Below are positions 22,231 through 25,483 of a stretch of 25,483 bases of DNA, one piece after another (position 1 is the stretch's first letter; the number at the start of each line of letters is the position of its first letter). The notes beneath the pieces were generated by a model. It did not search any database and was not told where the DNA came from. It worked only from the letters and a program-made list of their open reading frames with translations. Both the position numbers and the translations under genes were made by a program. This DNA comes from an uncultured Eubacteriales bacterium (GTDB taxonomy: Bacteria; Bacillota; Clostridia; Oscillospirales; Butyricicoccaceae). The stretch spans positions 1 through 25,483 of the forward strand of contig CAJUGU010000049.1 in the NCBI GenBank assembly GCA_910586105.1. Reading direction: 5' to 3'.

Positions 22231-22256
22231 AAAAAGCGCCCTGCGGCAAGGGGGCT
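22231..22256 (-). terminator. Terminator-like hairpin downstream of the M16 protease gene
   Basis: On the minus strand an eight-pair stem with one mismatch (22256-22249 with 22242-22235) and then TTTTT (22235-22231). It lies about 150 bases past the M16 stop codon. The intervening stretch 22257-22402 is GC-rich with short self-complementary segments and no gene I can support. Confidence 0.6.
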
Positions 22257-22402
22257 TCCGACCCATCCCGGCGAAGCCGTACAGGACGGCTCACCAGCGC
22301 GGCCGATGGAGAATGCTACGGCGGCCTCCACACGCGCAGCCGCGCGGGACGGCTCGCCATATCGGGAAGCCTGACGCATCCGATGTGGGTCTCCTGCGCG
22401 CA

Positions 22403-23653
22403 TCACTGCGCCAGCAATTGACGGTATTCTTCCGCGCTGCGGGTCTGTCCCACGGCACAGAGCGAGACCTCCTCGAACCGCAGCAGCTGCTGTGCCAGCC
22501 GGGTCACATCCTCCGCAGTGACCGCATCATAAGCCTGTACGATCTCGTCGAACGGGATAACCCGTCCAAACGCCAGCTCGCTCCGCCCGATATGATTCAT
22601 CCGGGCGCTGGTAGCTTCCAAACTCATCAGCAGGTTGGTCTTGAGCTGTTCCCGGCAACGTCCAAGTTCTTCACGGGCGGGGCCTTCTTCCCGGAAGCGT
22701 TCCAGTTCCTGCCGGATCAACCGGATCGCCTTTTCTTCCATCGGCTGGCCGAGGGCGGTATAGATCGACAGCATTCCGGTTTCCGCATGCGCCGACGTAT
22801 ACGAATACACCGAATAACACAGCCCATTCTGTTCCCGCACGCTTTGGAACAGTCTGGACGACATCCCGCCGCCAAGGATCGCATTCAGGATCTGAAGCGT
22901 ATACCGGTCGGGATGCCCTAACGGAAGCCCCGGGAACCCGATCGCGATATGGTTCTGTTCGATATCCTTCTCCCGCACGGTCACAGCCGGACGATAAGCC
23001 GCCGGCGTTGCCGTATTCTGTCCTTCGCCGGTCATTTCGGAGAACAACCCGCAAATAGAATCCAGATCGTCCTGCGTATAGCTGCCCGAGATCGCAACTA
23101 CGGTATCGGCTGGGCGATAATACCCTTTCAAATAAGTATGCAGCGTTTCGCTGGTCATTTTTTCCAACGTTTCCCGGGAGCCCAGGATCGGACGCCCTAA
23201 CGCAGACCCCGCATAGCAGCTTTCAAACAGCCGTTCGGTCGCGACATCCTCGGGGGAATCCTCATACATATCGATTTCCTCCAATACGACGCCGCGTTCC
23301 AGCTCCAATTCTTTTTGAGCGAACTGCGAGTGCATGAACATATCCGACAGGATCGCGATCCCGGTTTGCAGTTTTTCATCCAGCACCTTCATATAATAGC
23401 AGGTGCATTCTTTGGTTGTGAACGCATTCACTTGCCCGCCGAGCGCATCGAACGCGATCGCGATATGCTGCGCCGAACGTTTTTCCGTCCCTTTAAAAAG
23501 CATATGCTCAATGAAGTGCGAGATCCCGCCAACTTCCGCAGGTTCAAAACGGCTGCCGTTACCGACCCAGATACCGACGGACGCGGTGCGGACATGGCTG
23601 ATCGGATCGGTCACGATGCGGACGCCGTTCGGCAGAATGATTTTGTTTTCCAT
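22403..23653 (-). CDS. M16-family zinc metallopeptidase
   Basis: A 417-residue peptidase of the pitrilysin/processing-peptidase family, probably cytoplasmic and acting on short peptides or signal remnants. The inverted zinc motif HFIEH lies at 46-50, and the third ligand is E125 or E126 in VVLEEIDMYEDSPED, the expected 75 or so residues later. The second, inactive-type half carries the GYYRPADTVVAISG and GGGMSSRLFQSVREQNGLCYSV segments. The start at 23653 has AAAAGGA upstream and is preferred over an in-frame start at 23695. The C-terminus resembles normal length. It is a housekeeping gene of Firmicutes and seems unrelated to the cofactor island. Confidence 0.94.
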   Translation of the reverse strand: MENKIILPNGVRIVTDPISHVRTASVGIWVGNGSRFEPAEVGGISHFIEHMLFKGTEKRSAQHIAIAFDALGGQVNAFTTKECTCYYMKVLDEKLQTGIAILSDMFMHSQFAQKELELERGVVLEEIDMYEDSPEDVATERLFESCYAGSALGRPILGSRETLEKMTSETLHTYLKGYYRPADTVVAISGSYTQDDLDSICGLFSEMTGEGQNTATPAAYRPAVTVREKDIEQNHIAIGFPGLPLGHPDRYTLQILNAILGGGMSSRLFQSVREQNGLCYSVYSYTSAHAETGMLSIYTALGQPMEEKAIRLIRQELERFREEGPAREELGRCREQLKTNLLMSLEATSARMNHIGRSELAFGRVIPFDEIVQAYDAVTAEDVTRLAQQLLRFEEVSLCAVGQTRSAEEYRQLLAQ

Positions 23654-23724
23654 ATGAAATGATCCTTTTCCGGTTTTGGGGCAGCGTGCTGCCAAATTTC
23701 CACCTTTTTCGTGGTGTCAGCTTT

Positions 23725-23753
23725 ATTATAACATAACGGAACAGGGATTTTAA
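23725..23753 (-). promoter_or_regulatory. Predicted promoter of the M16 gene
   Basis: On the minus strand TTAAAA (23753-23748), a 17-base spacer and a perfect TATAAT (23730-23725), about 70 bases before the start codon. Confidence 0.6.
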
Positions 23754-23891
23754 GCCCCAATCCGTGATTTTCATACGTTTTTTTTCAGGAAAAAATACCG
23801 CGCCGCAGGATTGTTCGGCAACAAATGCCTACCACGCCAGCCATCGCACGGAACAAAAAGCGCGGAGCGCCTTCCGATCCGCAAGCCGCGC

Positions 23892-23935
23892 AAAAAAACC
23901 ATGCCTGCCAGCGGACGGCGCCGCAAGGCAGGCAT
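23892..23935 (-). terminator. Intrinsic terminator of the SprA-like gene
   Basis: On the minus strand a nine-pair perfect stem (23935-23927 with 23909-23901), then a seven-T run (23898-23892). It begins 30 bases after the stop codon. Confidence 0.85.
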
Positions 23936-23964
23936 AGCCAAAATATAGGAGGTTTGGTACAGGG

Positions 23965-24897
23965 TCAGATCAGCCCGGCCGGAGCGTTCGGCTTTTCGGC
24001 TTGCTGCGCCGGTTCCGGCGTGGTGGGGTTGGCTGCGGTCACGGTACGGGTGGTGCCGCCCGAAATATAGGACTTCCCGCACTCAGGGCAGATATCGGTG
24101 TGCAGCGTCACGGATTGGCTGACGACGCGGCGGTCTTCTCGCTGCGCCTTCGCCTGTTCGCGGACGACATGCTCCATCTCATGCCCACGCACGGCGGACG
24201 CTGCGTTTTCGGGTGCGATCCGGGTCGGGGTCTGGTAGGAAACGCCCGGGTCGTCCGAGCCGTCCTGATATTTGCGCTGCTCGCAGGTCTCGCATTTGCC
24301 TTCTTCCGCCGCCTTTTGTACGGCTTCCGCGCCCTTGGCGTCGTCGCCGTCGGCTGCGTTCGCCTGTGCGGCAGCTTCCGTGCCGTCGCCGGGGTATTGG
24401 ATCCGCAGGCGCGCCGCTGTCTCGCCCGCGTCCACGCCGGGATAATTGGGGACGGAGGTCCAAGCCTTTTCATTGCCCGCCGCGCTTGCCGCGTCGCTGC
24501 CGGGCAGGCTGGGCCACGCTGGCCCCGCCGTGCTGCCGCCAGGGAGCGCCGCCGTGCTGCCGGAGGACGCGCCTGTGCGCTCTGCCATGCTGCCAGATTG
24601 GGCGTTGCCCTCGCCGCCGGGAAGATGGATGCGCATACGCACGGCTTCCTCCGAGGCGTTCAGGTTCCAGGTCGGGACGGGACGACTCGCCTGTGCGGCG
24701 GCGTCCGGGCGTACCGGGGATGCGGGGCGCACCCGTTCGACGGGCGCTTCAGGTTGCGCCGCCTTCTGTGCGGTGAACGCCGGGATTTTTCCGGCTGCCG
24801 CGGCGGCGCGCTGTGCAGCCTGCACGCTGTATGTACCGCCATAGGCTCCGCCGCCGGAATAGGCGTAATATGCATTCAGGCCAGAGATTCCAGTCAT
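23965..24897 (-). CDS. SprA-related putative metalloprotease
   Basis: A 310-residue protein. The long N-terminal half (1-200) is Ala/Pro/Gly-rich and probably disordered. It holds two similar segments: EEAVRMRIHLPGG at 83-95 and ETAARLRIQYPGD at 159-171. The conserved part begins with CETC (C202, C205), then QRKYQDGSDDPGVSYQTP, and the zinc-type HEMEH at 239-243 in AVRGHEMEHV. A second CPEC pair follows at C270/C273. This layout matches the SprA-related family, whose function is poorly known. There is no signal peptide. AGAGGTGG precedes the ATG, and promoter and terminator are both visible, so it is a single-gene unit. Confidence 0.85.
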   Translation of the reverse strand: MTGISGLNAYYAYSGGGAYGGTYSVQAAQRAAAAAGKIPAFTAQKAAQPEAPVERVRPASPVRPDAAAQASRPVPTWNLNASEEAVRMRIHLPGGEGNAQSGSMAERTGASSGSTAALPGGSTAGPAWPSLPGSDAASAAGNEKAWTSVPNYPGVDAGETAARLRIQYPGDGTEAAAQANAADGDDAKGAEAVQKAAEEGKCETCEQRKYQDGSDDPGVSYQTPTRIAPENAASAVRGHEMEHVVREQAKAQREDRRVVSQSVTLHTDICPECGKSYISGGTTRTVTAANPTTPEPAQQAEKPNAPAGLI

Positions 24898-24934
24898 AAT
24901 GATCCACCTCTGTTCATGTAAGTTTCTATCTTTA

Positions 24935-24962
24935 ATTATAGCAGATTGTGGAGAGTTGGCAA
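24935..24962 (-). promoter_or_regulatory. Predicted promoter of the SprA-like gene
   Basis: On the minus strand TTGCCA (24962-24957), a 16-base spacer and TATAAT (24940-24935), followed by a 37-base leader. Confidence 0.65.
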
Positions 24963-25011
24963 GGGTTTTTTCGGAAAAAAGGCTGTAAAAAAAGTCCCTG
25001 GAAAAATAACG

Positions 25012-25039
25012 GCGGCTGTCACAAAAAAGTGACAGCCGC
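25012..25039. terminator. Strong GC-rich hairpin, possible terminator for leftward transcription
   Basis: An 11-pair perfect stem (25012-25022 with 25029-25039) around six A residues. On the minus strand it is followed by CGTTATTTTTCC, a loose T run. It may insulate the SprA-like gene from leftward transcription out of the IS region. Confidence 0.55.
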
Positions 25040-25042
25040 TGT

Positions 25043-25059
25043 TGATATTGTCAATATCA
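25043..25059. repeat. Perfect 17-base palindrome
   Basis: TGATATTGTCAATATCA, an 8-1-8 palindrome between the hairpin at 25012-25039 and the left end of the IS630-like remnant. It could be an operator or an insertion-site feature; no further evidence. Confidence 0.5.
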
Positions 25060-25069
25060 GTTGACACAT

Positions 25070-25376
25070 TTAGAGTAATCGGCGAAAAACTATTCACAAG
25101 CGGCGGAAAGAAGAGGTGTAATGAGTCTGAGGTGAAAAAGGATGTTAAGCATCGAAACCCGGGAACGGCTTGTGAGGGGATATGAACGAACCTATGACGT
25201 TAAGATGATAGCGAAGGCATATGGAGTTAGCGAACGTGAAGTGTATAAACTGGCAGCGCATCAAGGATAAGCTGATTCCCGCGATTCTTCAGGCTCTTAA
25301 CCTGGTTACTCCATCTGATTGTCAAGGTTGGTTTACCTGCACCGGATACCGAATACCTTTTCGCCGATTGCTCTAA
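25070..25376. mobile_element. IS630-like remnant bounded by 26-base imperfect inverted repeats
   Basis: Bases 25070-25095 and the inverse of 25351-25376 agree at 23 of 26 positions (TTAGAG.AATCGGCGAAAA..TATTC). They enclose about 300 bases containing the start of an IS630-type transposase. The right copy overlaps the end of an inverted transposase fragment. The arrangement looks like a rearranged or miniature derivative. Bases 25271-25332 show no gene. Confidence 0.5.
25142..25270 (+). pseudogene. N-terminal helix-turn-helix fragment of an IS630-type transposase
   Basis: A 42-codon frame starting MLSIETRERLVRGYE and containing the helix-turn-helix VKMIAKAYGVSEREVYKLAA, then a stop. This matches the first DNA-binding helix-turn-helix of IS630-type transposases of about 300-350 residues. 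No continuation on this strand is seen, so it is a truncated remnant. GAGGTG lies upstream of the ATG. Confidence 0.7.
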
Positions 25377-25482
25377 TATCCAACTCCAGGTTCCTTATGA
25401 GTTCGCCAAAGGTAATATCCGGCTGCGTCTGGATTGCTTTGTCCACACGCTTCAGATCTTCCTCTGACAGTTTCGGTTTGCG
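25333..25482 (-). pseudogene. Internal fragment of an IS630-type transposase, entering from the right edge
   Basis: On the minus strand a frame open to the window edge encodes RKPKLSEEDLKRVDKAI followed by QPDITFGELIRNLELDI. This resembles the second helix-turn-helix/linker of IS630 transposases. After LELDI the sequence leaves the family pattern (RAIGEKVFGIRCR, stop). This break coincides with the inverted repeat at 25351-25376, so the frame was probably cut by a rearrangement. More of the gene may lie outside the window. Confidence 0.65.
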
Positions 25483-25483
25483 T

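Noticed and set aside
22215..22406. A 63-codon minus-strand frame after the M16 gene
   Set aside because: Its composition is low-complexity, it overlaps the terminator-like hairpin at 22231-22256, and no domain is visible. It is more likely structured intergenic sequence.
25012..25059. CRISPR-like repeats
   Set aside because: Only one hairpin and one palindrome are present, with no regularly spaced repeat units.

Overview
The window looks like a chromosomal segment of a fairly GC-rich anaerobic Firmicute, most likely a gut-type clostridium of the Oscillospiraceae/Ruminococcaceae kind. I base this on strong AAGGAGG-type ribosome binding sites, TTG/GTG starts, a lipoprotein ModA, PucR-type regulators, a clostridial-style MoeA-like protein with a Cys-rich tail, and a tRNA with encoded CCA. 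The taxon is inferred from style and family memory, not from a search.

Positions 1 to about 20.8 kb form one coherent theme: a molybdenum hydroxylase and the supply line for its cofactor. moaC and a GntR/FCD regulator (142-1293) form a short operon. A three-subunit xanthine dehydrogenase/aldehyde oxidoreductase-type enzyme (large, FeS, FAD; 3032-6839) is followed by a small orphan protein with a transketolase-C-terminal-like look. The enzyme operon is bracketed by two paralogous PucR-type regulators, both read leftward (1327-2739 and 7282-8757). The second sits behind a MocA-type cytidylyltransferase and a glycerol-dehydrogenase-family enzyme. Divergently, a long rightward gene run carries an FAH-family enzyme, a VOC protein, a CinA-like molybdopterin-binding protein lacking the amidase domain, an MBL-fold hydrolase, XdhC, a MoeA-like protein, MoaA, a MOSC-Mog fusion, ModABC and a flavodoxin-like protein. 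Molybdate import, pterin synthesis, metal insertion, cytidylation and cofactor maturation are therefore largely encoded together. moaD, moaE and a full moeA are not in the window.

The most interesting signal is regulatory. A 12-base palindrome, ATAATCGATTAT, lies just downstream of three separate predicted -10 boxes, with no more than one mismatch in each copy. The three promoters serve moaC-gntR, gldA and the FAH-VOC run. This points to a regulon, probably of the local GntR protein, tying cofactor synthesis to a small catabolic set whose substrate is unknown. The hydroxylase operon itself has a different palindrome and a weak -35, suggesting activator control by a PucR protein.

From 20.8 kb rightward the window becomes ordinary or mobile. 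It holds a 943-base internally deleted IS4-like element with clear terminal inverted repeats, tRNA-Arg(ACG) with its promoter, an M16 zinc protease, a SprA-like HEMEH metalloprotease, and fragments of an IS630-type transposase in inverted arrangement at the right edge.
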